64,000 nucleotides of DNA from Streptomyces poonensis (GTDB taxonomy: Bacteria; Actinomycetota; Actinomycetes; Streptomycetales; Streptomycetaceae): the NCBI RefSeq assembly GCF_014650915.1, contig NZ_BMVW01000001.1:558001-622000 (forward strand). The letters run 5' to 3'. A program made the position numbers and the translations under genes. Shown one piece after another: positions 17,382 through 24,903 of this stretch. The notes beneath the pieces were generated by a model. It was given only the letters and a program-made list of their open reading frames with translations, searched no databases and was not told where the DNA came from. Position 1 is the first letter of the stretch, and every line of letters starts with the position of its first letter.

Positions 17382-17534
17382 ATGCGCTTCGAAATCATGC
17401 GACTCGACGACGTCGACGGCACGCCCGTGGACACCACCGTCGTGGACGCCGCCTCCGTCAACCGGATCGTTCAGCAGGCCGCCGCCATCGGACAGCGCCT
17501 GTGGATCCGCCCCGCCGACTCGACGGCCTCGTAA
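17382..17534 (+). CDS. Conserved-looking 50-residue protein
   Basis: ATG at 17382 follows AGGGAGAGG with ideal spacing. The product begins MRFEIMRLDDVDGTPVDTTV and ends RLWIRPADSTAS, with strong third-position G/C bias and no membrane segment. A 19-bp terminator lies 27 bases after the stop, so this is a monocistronic gene with its own signals. It looks like a compact alpha/beta micro-protein. I do not recognise a family. Confidence 0.7.
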   Translation: MRFEIMRLDDVDGTPVDTTVVDAASVNRIVQQAAAIGQRLWIRPADSTAS

Positions 17535-17561
17535 GGGAAGACAACCGGCGGTTCAAGGTTT

Positions 17562-17605
17562 CAGAGCCCCGTACGGCACCGGCAACGGTGCTGTACGGGG
17601 CTCTG
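17562..17605. terminator. 19-bp terminator hairpin
   Basis: Arms 17562-17580 and 17587-17605 pair with a single G-U wobble around GGCAAC. It lies between the micro-protein gene and the convergent marC-like gene and can serve both. Confidence 0.9.
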
Positions 17606-17662
17606 CGCGACGCGCGCACACATCGAAGACCTGGGTCCTGCGGCCTGCGGCACCGCGGCCGG

Positions 17663-18268
17663 TCAACTGCCCTGGATCACCTGCGTGACCCCGTTGATGA
17701 TCTGCTGCACGGCGATCGCGGAGAGCATCATCCCCGCGAGCCGCGTCACCAGCACGACTCCGCCGTCCTTGATGACGCGGATGATGAGCAGCGAGTACCG
17801 CATGGTGAGCCACAGGACGACGTGGATGGCGAGGATCGCGGCCCACACGGACATCTGCGTCGTCACGCTGTCCGCCTTCTGCACCGCGAGGATCACCGAC
17901 ACGATCGCGCCCGGACCGGCGAGCAGCGGCATGCCCAGCGGCACGAGGGCGACGTTCACGTCCTTGGTCTGCTTCGGCTCGTCCGTCTTGCCGGTCAGCA
18001 GATCCAGTGCGATCAGCAGGAGCAGCAGTCCGCCCGCGATCATCAGCGCGGGCACCGAGACATGCAGATAGTCCAGGATCTGGTGCCCGAGCAGCCCGAA
18101 GACCGTGATCACGCCACCGGCCACGCAGACGGCCTGGAAGGCCATCTGCTTCTGCACCTTGGCCGGGCGCCCCGCGGTGAGCGCGAGAAAGATCGGAGTG
18201 ATCCCGGGAGGATCCATGATCACGAACAGGGTGAGGAAGAGGGAGCCGAAGACGGCGACATCGAACAC
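17663..18268 (-). CDS. MarC-family integral membrane protein
   Basis: 201 residues with six predicted helices. The family signature FVIMDPPGITPIFLALT is in the first helix pair and PLLAGPGAIVSVIL at the start of the fourth. GTG at 18268. MarC/NAAT proteins are inner-membrane proteins of unknown transport activity, once wrongly linked to multiple antibiotic resistance. The next upstream gene on the strand is 360 bases away, so it is probably transcribed alone. Confidence 0.92.
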   Translation of the reverse strand: MFDVAVFGSLFLTLFVIMDPPGITPIFLALTAGRPAKVQKQMAFQAVCVAGGVITVFGLLGHQILDYLHVSVPALMIAGGLLLLLIALDLLTGKTDEPKQTKDVNVALVPLGMPLLAGPGAIVSVILAVQKADSVTTQMSVWAAILAIHVVLWLTMRYSLLIIRVIKDGGVVLVTRLAGMMLSAIAVQQIINGVTQVIQGS

Positions 18269-18628
18269 GGTGGTGCCTTGCAGACGGTACGGATGGGGAA
18301 TGGGATGAAAGCGGTGAGAGCCGAGCGCCGTCGGAGCGAATCAGGCCCGGCGCACACCATCGAACGCCCTCCGGCCCGCACCGCGGGCGATCGGCCGCCC
18401 GGACACCCGGACGACACCCGAACGCCTGGACACCCACGCGCGAACACGTCACCGTGACAGAAGCGCGAGTGCGCGCGACAGCGAACCGTCGGCAGGCCGA
18501 GAAAGGGAAGGCCGGAAGGCCGGAGAGGCCGAGGGCCGGAGGAGTGAGCCGCCGCAGCGTGTGCCTCAGCCGCGGCGGGAGCGGACGTCAGCCTGGGCGC
18601 TTGCCCGGCCGAAGGTCCACGGCGCTGC
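18269..18628. other. Intergenic, no supported gene
   Basis: 360 bases between two minus-strand genes. Purine-rich GGCCGG repeats occur near 18500-18545. I see no ribosome site with a credible frame. The marC promoter is expected here, but no hexamers stand out. Confidence 0.5.
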
Positions 18629-19495
18629 TCACCGGGCGGGGTTCCCCCCGGTCCCGGGCACGGGGAACGCCCCGGTCGCGCGACGTGTGATCTCCCCGTA
18701 CACCTCGGGGTCCGTCGTGTACTCGCCGAGCACACAGGTCTTGCGGCTGCCGTGGTAGTCCGAGGAGCCCGTGGTGAGCAGGCCCAGTTCCTTCGCGAGG
18801 CCCCGCAGCCGCGCCCGGGTCGCCGGGTCGTGGTCCATGTGGTCGACCTCGATGCCGTCGAGGCCGGCGGCCGCCATCTCGGCGATCGCGGACTCCGGTA
18901 CGGTGCGGCCGCGCTTGGACGCGCCCGGGTGCGCGAAGACGGCGACGCCGCCCGCGCCCTTGATAAGCCGGATGGCCTCGAAGGGGTCGGTCTCGTGCTT
19001 CTCGACATGGGCCCGGCCGCCGTCGGCCAGCCAGTCGCCGGTGAAGGCGTCGTCGACGGACGGTACGACGCCGAGTTCGACGAGGGCGCTGGCGACATGA
19101 GGGCGGCCCACGGAGCCGTCACCGGCGATCCGCGCGACCTGTTCCCAGGTCACCGGGACGCCCAGCTCGTTCAGCCTGGCGATCATGCCCTGGGCGCGCG
19201 GCACCCGGTCGTCCCGTACCAGCTCGCGCTCGGCGAGCAGCGCGGGCTCCTCGGGGTCGAAGAGGTAGGCCAGCATGTGCATGCTGACGCCGTCGATACG
19301 GCAGGAGAGTTCGGCGCCCGTGACCAGCGTGAGCCCGTCGGGCAGCGCGGCGATCGCCTCGGCGTACCCGCGGGTGGTGTCGTGGTCGGTGAGCGCGACG
19401 ACGTCCAGTCCGGCGGCGGCCGCGTTCCGCACCAGCTCGGCCGGGGTGTCCGTACCGTCGGAGGCCGTGGAGTGGCAGTGCAGGTCGATACGCAC
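18629..19495 (-). CDS. PHP-domain phosphoesterase
   Basis: 288 residues. Metal-binding motifs of the PHP fold are all present: DLHCHSTASDG (H6, H8), ALTDHDT (~37), FAHPGAS (~190) and SSDYHG (~245). The length and arrangement match the YciV/TrpH branch, which hydrolyses 3',5'-bisphosphate nucleosides (pAp) or trims short RNA 5' ends. It is cytoplasmic. ATG at 19495. The DUF6758 gene lies upstream on the same strand, 115 bases away, so a shared transcript is possible. The exact substrate is uncertain. Confidence 0.9.
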   Translation of the reverse strand: MRIDLHCHSTASDGTDTPAELVRNAAAAGLDVVALTDHDTTRGYAEAIAALPDGLTLVTGAELSCRIDGVSMHMLAYLFDPEEPALLAERELVRDDRVPRAQGMIARLNELGVPVTWEQVARIAGDGSVGRPHVASALVELGVVPSVDDAFTGDWLADGGRAHVEKHETDPFEAIRLIKGAGGVAVFAHPGASKRGRTVPESAIAEMAAAGLDGIEVDHMDHDPATRARLRGLAKELGLLTTGSSDYHGSRKTCVLGEYTTDPEVYGEITRRATGAFPVPGTGGNPAR

Positions 19496-19610
19496 GACAC
19501 GGGCTCCAGGCGGCGAGGGAACGGAAGAGGCTGGTCAAGGATAACCGGCGTCCGACCTCACATGTCACAGCCGCACCTCGGCTACGCCCCCTACGACTGT
19601 CCGGCCCTCG

Positions 19611-20252
19611 TCACGGCTCCAGAATCCGCGGAGACAGCGCCCCGCACGGCAGCAGATCGACCTCCGCCCCCGCGTCCCGCAGGTCCGTCAGGACCAGTTC
19701 GTCGTACATCAGCATGCCGGACTGCTCGGGCCAGACGATCGCCCAGAGCCACAGTCCGAGCGCCTCCCCGGCGAAGACGGCACGGTCGTCGGGGGTGCCG
19801 GAGACATGCCAGAGGGGGGTGGGGCGGCCGGCCGCCAGAACCTTGGCCTGGGGCGGCTTCTCGACATTCATGTAGGGGCCGGGGTCGGGGCCGTCGATGC
19901 CCGCGTACCGTGCGCCGAGCCCCACGCCCAGTTCCTCCGCGATGAGCAGCAGCTCGCCGATGCCGCCGAGCGGTCCGGGTCCCGAGCAGGCCACGGCGGT
20001 GGCCCGGCCGCCGCTGCGGTCGTCCCCCGCGAAGGCGGCGCCGGTGAACAGCCAGCCGACGGGCAGCGGCCACGGCATCCACACGGGCACCTGGGCGCGG
20101 TGCACCACGACACTGAGGGCCTCGACGCTGGGCGGGATCACGGGCTGCAGCGGATGCACGGTGCCGTGCACATCGCACTGCCAGGAATCGGCGAAGAGGC
20201 CGGGAGCCCTGACCCGGCCACCACACTTCGGGCAACTGGGTTCGCCCCTCAT
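19611..20252 (-). CDS. DUF6758-type protein with N-terminal zinc ribbon
   Basis: 213 residues starting MRGEPSCPKCGGRVRAPG. A CPxCG knuckle and a downstream CDVHG can form a zinc ribbon in the first 35 residues. The rest is a conserved-looking globular domain with several Trp residues (PVWMPWPLPVGWLF, LWLWAIVW) and no clear catalytic motif. ATG at 20252 is chosen over a TTG three codons upstream. The actinobacterial family has no known function. Confidence 0.8.
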   Translation of the reverse strand: MRGEPSCPKCGGRVRAPGLFADSWQCDVHGTVHPLQPVIPPSVEALSVVVHRAQVPVWMPWPLPVGWLFTGAAFAGDDRSGGRATAVACSGPGPLGGIGELLLIAEELGVGLGARYAGIDGPDPGPYMNVEKPPQAKVLAAGRPTPLWHVSGTPDDRAVFAGEALGLWLWAIVWPEQSGMLMYDELVLTDLRDAGAEVDLLPCGALSPRILEP

Positions 20253-20340
20253 AGGGCCCAACGGTCCTACCCGTGCCCGTTCCCGTCAAGGACGATCACC
20301 CGTCCGGACGGACCCCGTCACCCGGGAAACTAGATGTATC

Positions 20341-20396
20341 TTGCATTAATTAGCCTGCCTAACTTATCCTGTGCATGTACCAACCAACGCTTGGTT
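20341..20396 (+). promoter_or_regulatory. MFS promoter with overlapping palindromic operator
   Basis: TTGCAT (20341-20346) and TATCCT (20365-20370) are spaced 18 bases, a plausible housekeeping promoter. Just downstream is the 15-base palindrome AACCAACGCTTGGTT (20382-20396), at about +5 to +19, where a bound repressor would block transcription. The form is typical of TetR-family operators. A TTAG-N5-CTAA inverted repeat (20350-20362) lies between the hexamers. Confidence 0.6.
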
Positions 20397-20450
20397 CACG
20401 AAGACCTCTCTTCGTCCAAGCGACCATCCCTTCGTTCATGGAGGACAGCC

Positions 20451-21731
20451 ATGCGCAGCAGCGCAGGAGGCACCGACGGAAAGGTCGGGGAAACCAGGAC
20501 AGCCGGGGAGGATCCGCTCGACGCGGGAGCGGGCGGCCTGCTGCGGCAGCCGAAGGCCGTGTGGGCGACCGCCGGAGCGTCCGTCGTCGCCTTCATGGGC
20601 ATCGGGCTCGTCGACCCGATCCTGCCGTCCATCGCCAAGGGCCTCGATGCCACGCCCAGCCAGGTCTCGCTCCTCTTCACCTCGTACTTCCTGATCACGG
20701 CCGTCGCGATGCTGGTGACCGGCTTCGTCTCCAGCCGGATCGGCGGCCGCAGGACCCTGCTGCTCGGACTCGCGTTCGTCGTGGTCTTCGCGGCCCTGTC
20801 GGGCACGTCCGGGTCGGTCGGCGAGCTGGTGGGCTTCCGCGCCGGATGGGGCCTCGGCAACGCGCTCTTCGTCTCCACCGCCCTCGCGGTCATCGTCGGA
20901 GCGGCGGCCGGGGGCAGCGCGGCGGCGATCCTGCTGTACGAGTCCGCGCTCGGCCTCGGCATGGCGTGCGGCCCGCTGCTCGGAGCGCTGCTCGGGAACG
21001 CCAGCTGGCGCTATCCCTTCTTCGGCACCGCGTTCCTGATGGCGGTCGGCTTCCTGTGCATCACGGCGTTCCTGAAGGAGCAGCCGAAGCCCGCCCGGAA
21101 GACTTCGCTGCTGGATCCGGTCAAGGCGCTCGGCCACGGCGGCCTGGCCTCCGCGGCCGTGTCGGCGTTCTTCTACAACTACACGTTCTTCACCGTGCTG
21201 GCCTTCACGCCGTTCGTGCTGGACATGACGCCGTACAAGTCGGGTGCCGTCTTCTTCGCGTGGGGTGTGCTGCTCGCCGTCTTCTCGGTGCTCGTGGCCC
21301 CGCGCATGCAGCGGCGGTTCGGCTCGCTGCAGGTGCTCGGCGGCTCCCTGGTGCTGCTCGCGGCCGACGTGCTGGTCCTCGGCTACGGCAACCACACCAC
21401 GGCCGTCGTGTGCACGATCCTGTCCGGCGCGTTCATCGGCGTGAACAACACCGTCTACACCGAGCTGGCACTCGGTGTCTCGGACGCGCCGCGGCCGGTG
21501 GCGAGCGCCGGGTACAACTTCGTGCGGTGGTTCGCCGCGGCGGCGGCACCGTACTTCGCGCCGAAGATCGAGGAGTGGACCGACGTCCACATCCCCTTCG
21601 TCGTCGCGGCGGTCACGGCCGTGGTGGGCGCCCTCGTCGTCCTCGTACGGCGGCGCGCGCTCGTACACGAGACCGAGGAACACCAGCCGCAGCACGCCAC
21701 CGAGGACGGGGTCGCGGCCTTCGCCGAGTGA
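20451..21731 (+). CDS. Major facilitator superfamily transporter
   Basis: A 426-residue polytopic inner-membrane protein with about 12 helices after a ~30-residue polar N-terminus. The first helix ends in VDPILPSIAKGL and the cytoplasmic 2-3 loop SRIGGRRTLLLG carries the MFS motif-A pattern. It is probably a proton-coupled drug efflux protein of the DHA1 type. ATG at 20451 follows GGAGGA. The C-tail is acidic (VHETEEHQPQH). It has its own promoter and a TetR-like operator, so expression is probably ligand-induced. No regulator gene is adjacent. Confidence 0.9.
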   Translation: MRSSAGGTDGKVGETRTAGEDPLDAGAGGLLRQPKAVWATAGASVVAFMGIGLVDPILPSIAKGLDATPSQVSLLFTSYFLITAVAMLVTGFVSSRIGGRRTLLLGLAFVVVFAALSGTSGSVGELVGFRAGWGLGNALFVSTALAVIVGAAAGGSAAAILLYESALGLGMACGPLLGALLGNASWRYPFFGTAFLMAVGFLCITAFLKEQPKPARKTSLLDPVKALGHGGLASAAVSAFFYNYTFFTVLAFTPFVLDMTPYKSGAVFFAWGVLLAVFSVLVAPRMQRRFGSLQVLGGSLVLLAADVLVLGYGNHTTAVVCTILSGAFIGVNNTVYTELALGVSDAPRPVASAGYNFVRWFAAAAAPYFAPKIEEWTDVHIPFVVAAVTAVVGALVVLVRRRALVHETEEHQPQHATEDGVAAFAE

Positions 21732-21750
21732 GCGGGCGCGTGTCCTGCGC

Positions 21751-22338
21751 TCAGGTCAGCGACACCGACGCACGGCCCGGATCACGCAGGTCCGTGCCGT
21801 GCGTCAGCCAGCGCTCCTGGAGGGCCTGGGCGCCGTGCACCCGCTTCCAGGCGGCCTCGTTCGGCGTCATGGGCAGCAGGGGCAGGAACCGTACGGGATC
21901 GGCGGGCGCGTCCAGCTCCAGGTCCTCCACCAGGCCGCCGGACTCGGCCACCAGCACCGAGGTGAACGGGGCGCCCGGCCACAGCGGCCCACCGACGTCG
22001 AGAGAGGCGCCGGGTGCCACCACCAGGCCCTCGACCTGCGGGGACGCGGCCAGCACGGCGAGCGGGCGGAGCACCTTGTCGGTGTCGGCGCCGGTGCCGC
22101 GCCGTACGGTCAGGACCAGCTCGGCGCGCGGTCCCTTCACCGGGTCGGCGAGCACCGCGGTGGGGTCGGACATCGGCTGGGCCGACATGCCGAGCGTGGC
22201 GTAGCGGACGAGGTCGTCCTCGGTGAAGCGCAGCACCTCGATACGGTCCGCGCCGAGGAAGGTGACCGCGGCACGCGCGTCCGGCTCGCCCAGCGCGCTG
22301 CGCAAACGGGCTTCCACCAGAGGAAGAACATCAGCCAT
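21751..22338 (-). CDS. Suppressor-of-fused (SUFU) domain protein
   Basis: 195 residues starting MADVLPLVEARLRSALGE. The pattern of VTFLG..IEVLRF, LVRYATLGMSAQPM, RAELVLTVRRG and FLPLLPMTPNEAAWKR matches the bacterial SUFU domain family. Bacterial members often occur in immunity proteins, but this stand-alone actinobacterial form is a conserved cytoplasmic protein of unknown role. ATG at 22338 is preferred over the longer open frame, whose extra 50 residues are unstructured. It is convergent with the MFS gene across only 19 bases. Confidence 0.8.
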   Translation of the reverse strand: MADVLPLVEARLRSALGEPDARAAVTFLGADRIEVLRFTEDDLVRYATLGMSAQPMSDPTAVLADPVKGPRAELVLTVRRGTGADTDKVLRPLAVLAASPQVEGLVVAPGASLDVGGPLWPGAPFTSVLVAESGGLVEDLELDAPADPVRFLPLLPMTPNEAAWKRVHGAQALQERWLTHGTDLRDPGRASVSLT

Positions 22339-22514
22339 GCGCCGAGCATAGAACTCGTCAGCAACAGGCAAAGCGAGACCTTGACACTTCGGTCGGCTGA
22401 TACGCTTGACCGCCGGTCGGGGCAGCACGAGAAGGCCGCCGCCCAGGTCCCTGAACACCGGGACCGGAGAGCCGCCTTCGGGCCCCACCGCACTGAGACT
22501 CCCCTGCGGGGACC

Positions 22515-22718
22515 CTACGGGCCCTGGGGAATGGATCGTCCCTCACGGGGGACCGGCCGGAGGAGGTGGGGTTGCCATGGATCGAAGTCGACCGTGCAGT
22601 ACCACCCGCTCTTCCGGCATCTGAGTTCCGTCACTCGGGTCTCGAGTTCCGTTACTCCGGCTGTCGCCGTCGCCTCGTCGGCTGTCGCCTCCCGCACTCG
22701 CGTCACGCTGCTCGTCAT
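22515..22718 (-). CDS. Possible 67-residue protein with heptad repeats
   Basis: From ATG at 22718 the frame gives MTSSVTRVREATADEATATA, then two near-copies of VTELETR and an aromatic/cysteine-rich end (RCRKSGWYCTVDFDPWQP). The heptads put Val and Leu at coiled-coil positions, and the 21-base DNA period matches them. Third-position G/C is about 73%, low for this genome, and no ribosome site precedes the ATG. These are real weaknesses. It could be a small regulatory protein or chance. Confidence 0.28.
   Translation of the reverse strand: MTSSVTRVREATADEATATAGVTELETRVTELRCRKSGWYCTVDFDPWQPHLLRPVPREGRSIPQGP
22577..22624 (+). CDS. Possible 15-residue leader peptide upstream of corA
   Basis: ATG at 22577 lies downstream of a strong GGAGGAGG site and encodes MDRSRPCSTTRSSGI before TGA. 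It would sit about 430 bases ahead of corA. It overlaps the minus-strand 67-residue frame, so at most one is likely real. Cysteine and arginine codons could allow attenuation, but no following terminator or anti-terminator is clear. Confidence 0.25.
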   Translation: MDRSRPCSTTRSSGI

Positions 22719-22869
22719 CGCGTCGCCGGTGCACGACGGAAGAGCACTTCGTACCGCCTGATCCGACCGATCGATCCCTCGGACACCGCCGACCGGCCCG
22801 ACGCCCCGCCGGGTCCCGCGCCGCTCGCGGTGGTTCTTCCGAAGCATCCGTTCGATCCGTCCGATCTGT

Positions 22870-22885
22870 CTTGATCTGTATCAAG
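22870..22885. promoter_or_regulatory. 16-base palindrome upstream of corA
   Basis: CTTGAT and ATCAAG flank CTGT as a perfect inverted repeat, about 175 bases before the corA ATG in an AT-rich patch. A dimeric regulator could bind here. No flanking promoter hexamers are clear. Confidence 0.35.
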
Positions 22886-23058
22886 CGAAGCCGCCACCGC
22901 GACGGTGCGGTGCTCCCCGCTTTGTGGACGTGCCAAACTTCCGCCCCTCCCGGCAGACCGGGAAGAGGACGGGAGGACGGGAAGATCCCGCGCAGGACGT
23001 CTTCATTCCGGGTAGTTCCAGCCGCCGCAGGAGGCCTTTCGTCGCGAAGGAGCCTGCC

Positions 23059-24183
23059 ATGTCGATGATCCGTGATCTGCGTGCCGCGGTCCGGCCCTCC
23101 CGTCCGTCGTTGCGCAAGGACGCCGGCGGGTACGAGGCACACGGCACCGCACCGGCCGCCGAGAGCAACTCGGCCGTCGTGGACTGCGCCGTCTACCGGG
23201 ACGGCGCCCGCGTCACCGACCGGCGCGACCTGGCGCCCGGTGAGGCGATCCGCCAGGTGCGCCGGGACGGGGGGTTCGTCTGGATCGGCCTGCACGAGCC
23301 GTCGGAGTCGGAGTTCGCGGGCATCGCCGCCGAGTTCGGGCTGCACCCGCTGGCGGTGGAGGACGCGGTCCACGCCCACCAGCGGCCCAAGCTGGAGCGG
23401 TACGACGACACCCTCTTCACGGTCTTCAAGACCATCCACTACGTCGAGCACGACGAACTGACCGCGACGAGCGAGGTCGTGGAGAGCGGTGAGGTCATGT
23501 GCTTCACCGGACGGGACTTCGTCATCACGGTGCGGCACGGCGGGCAGGGCTCGCTGCGGGCGCTGCGGCACCGGCTGCAGGACGACCCCGAGCTGCTCGG
23601 CAAGGGCCCCTCGGCCGTGCTCCACGCGATCGCGGACCATGTCGTGGACGGGTACATGTCGGTGGCGGACGCCATGCAGGACGACATCGACGAGGTGGAG
23701 ACAGAGGTCTTCTCGCCGGGCCGCAAGGGCACCCCGCGCGGCACCGACGCGGGCCGGATCTACCAGCTCAAGCGCGAGGTGCTGGAGTTCAAGCGCGCGG
23801 TGTCGCCGCTGCTGCGGCCGTTGCAGCTGTTGAGCGAGCGCCCGATGCGGCTGATCGACCCCGACATCCAGAAGTACTTCCGGGACGTCGCCGACCACCT
23901 GGCCCGGGTGCAGGAGCAGGTCGTCGGCTTCGACGAGCTCCTCAACTCGATCCTCCAGGCGAACCTGGCGCAGGCGTCCGTCGCGCAGAACGAGGACATG
24001 CGGAAGATCACCTCCTGGGCGGCGATCATCGCGGTGCCGACGATGGTGTGCGGCGTGTACGGGATGAACTTCGACTACATGCCGGAGACCGGCTGGAAGT
24101 ACGGCTACCCCGTGGTCCTGGGCATCACGGTGGCGATCTGTCTCGGCATCCACCGCACGCTGAAGCGCAACGGCTGGCTCTGA
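23059..24183 (+). CDS. corA: CorA-family magnesium/cobalt transporter
   Basis: 374 residues. A large N-terminal cytoplasmic domain of about 310 residues is followed by two helices at the C-terminus. The ion-selectivity loop YGMN (334-337) ends the first helix, followed by FDYMPE, and a basic tail (LKRNGWL) ends the protein, all diagnostic of the pentameric CorA channel. ATG at 23059 follows GAAGGAG. It is followed 32 bases later by an uncharacterised gene. The MgtE-like sensor and DUF1003 genes nearby suggest a divalent-cation region (Rv1239c corA is near Rv1232c in M. tuberculosis, from memory). Confidence 0.95.
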   Translation: MSMIRDLRAAVRPSRPSLRKDAGGYEAHGTAPAAESNSAVVDCAVYRDGARVTDRRDLAPGEAIRQVRRDGGFVWIGLHEPSESEFAGIAAEFGLHPLAVEDAVHAHQRPKLERYDDTLFTVFKTIHYVEHDELTATSEVVESGEVMCFTGRDFVITVRHGGQGSLRALRHRLQDDPELLGKGPSAVLHAIADHVVDGYMSVADAMQDDIDEVETEVFSPGRKGTPRGTDAGRIYQLKREVLEFKRAVSPLLRPLQLLSERPMRLIDPDIQKYFRDVADHLARVQEQVVGFDELLNSILQANLAQASVAQNEDMRKITSWAAIIAVPTMVCGVYGMNFDYMPETGWKYGYPVVLGITVAICLGIHRTLKRNGWL

Positions 24184-24215
24184 GCGGGGCGCCCGGCGCT
24201 CGTTAGGCTGGCCCC

Positions 24216-24737
24216 ATGACCGTGACCGACACGCTGTTCGAGCGGGCCCTCGTCGAGGAGTCCACGAAGAAGTCCGGGCTGATCTGGGTCGAGGCCCCGG
24301 GCAGGCCCGCGCGTCCCCTGTGGCACGTCTGGCACGAGGGCGCGGCGTGCGTGGTCGGCGACGGTCCCGGCGAGCAGCCGCTGACCGGCCTGGCCGACGG
24401 CGGCGACGCGGTGGTCACGGTCCGCAGCAAGGACAAGGGAGGCCGCCTGGTCACCTGGGAGGCCCGGGTGACGCAGCTCGCCGCGGGGTCCCCCGAGTGG
24501 GACGCCGCGGTCGGCGAGCTGAAGGGCAAGCGGCTGAACGCCCGCGACGGCGAGGCCGTGCCGGAGCGCTGGGCGCGCGAGTGCCGGGTGCTCCGCCTGG
24601 AGCCGGGCGGCACCGTCCGGCCCCTGCCCGACTCCTCCCTGGCCGCGCCGCCCCTGCCCACCCCGGCGACGACGCGCCGTCCGGTGCCGGCTGCCCTCCC
24701 CCGCCTCCTGCGGAAGAAGAAGCGCGGGCGCCGCTAG
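24216..24737 (+). CDS. Uncharacterised protein, possible split-barrel fold
   Basis: 173 residues, MTVTDTLFERALVEESTKKS onward. Residues 20-125 alternate short beta strands (SGLIWVEA, PLWHVWHEGAACVVGD, DAVVTVRSKDKGGRLVTWEARV), reminiscent of FMN/F420-binding split barrels, but I see no definite cofactor motif. The last 40 residues are Pro/Arg-rich and end KKKRGRR. ATG at 24216. It is probably co-transcribed with corA. The function is not known. Confidence 0.7.
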   Translation: MTVTDTLFERALVEESTKKSGLIWVEAPGRPARPLWHVWHEGAACVVGDGPGEQPLTGLADGGDAVVTVRSKDKGGRLVTWEARVTQLAAGSPEWDAAVGELKGKRLNARDGEAVPERWARECRVLRLEPGGTVRPLPDSSLAAPPLPTPATTRRPVPAALPRLLRKKKRGRR

Positions 24738-24755
24738 GGCCCTTCTGATGGCTCT

Positions 24756-24776
24756 TGGCCGGACATCATCCGGCCA
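24756..24776. terminator. 8-bp hairpin after the corA pair
   Basis: TGGCCGGA (24756-24763) pairs with TCCGGCCA (24769-24776) around CATCA, 19 bases after the stop of the uncharacterised gene and before a convergent lipoprotein gene. It is a modest but well-placed terminator. Confidence 0.6.
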
Positions 24777-24903
24777 GTCGGCGCTACGCGACGTGACGCG
24801 CGAGGCGTCGACTGCCTCGTCAGGCCTGCCCGTAACCGCTCAGGGACGGTTTCAAGAGCCGTCGGAGACGGCGTAAGTGTGCTGTTCGGACGGAGACCGA
24901 GCA

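Larger units (their letters stand above)
22339..23058. other. 720-base region with no firmly supported gene
   Basis: It lies between the divergent SUFU and CorA genes. It contains a GGTCCC/GGGACC hairpin (22446-22465), two overlapping candidate small frames on opposite strands (see 22515-22718 and 22577-22624), two 14-base direct repeats (22623-22636, 22644-22657) and the palindrome CTTGATCTGTATCAAG (22870-22885). I looked for a magnesium (M-box) riboswitch ahead of CorA and did not find its conserved segments. Confidence 0.5.

Noticed and set aside
20350..20368. IdeR/DmdR iron box in the MFS promoter
   Set aside because: TTAG-N5-CTAA is present, but the 19-base iron-box consensus does not align across it. 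The TTGGTT palindrome is the better operator.
22339..23058. M-box (ykoK) magnesium riboswitch ahead of corA
   Set aside because: The conserved M-box segments I know (GGTGAGGCTCCT, GCCGCTGCCC followed by the AAGCTC end) are not found in order.
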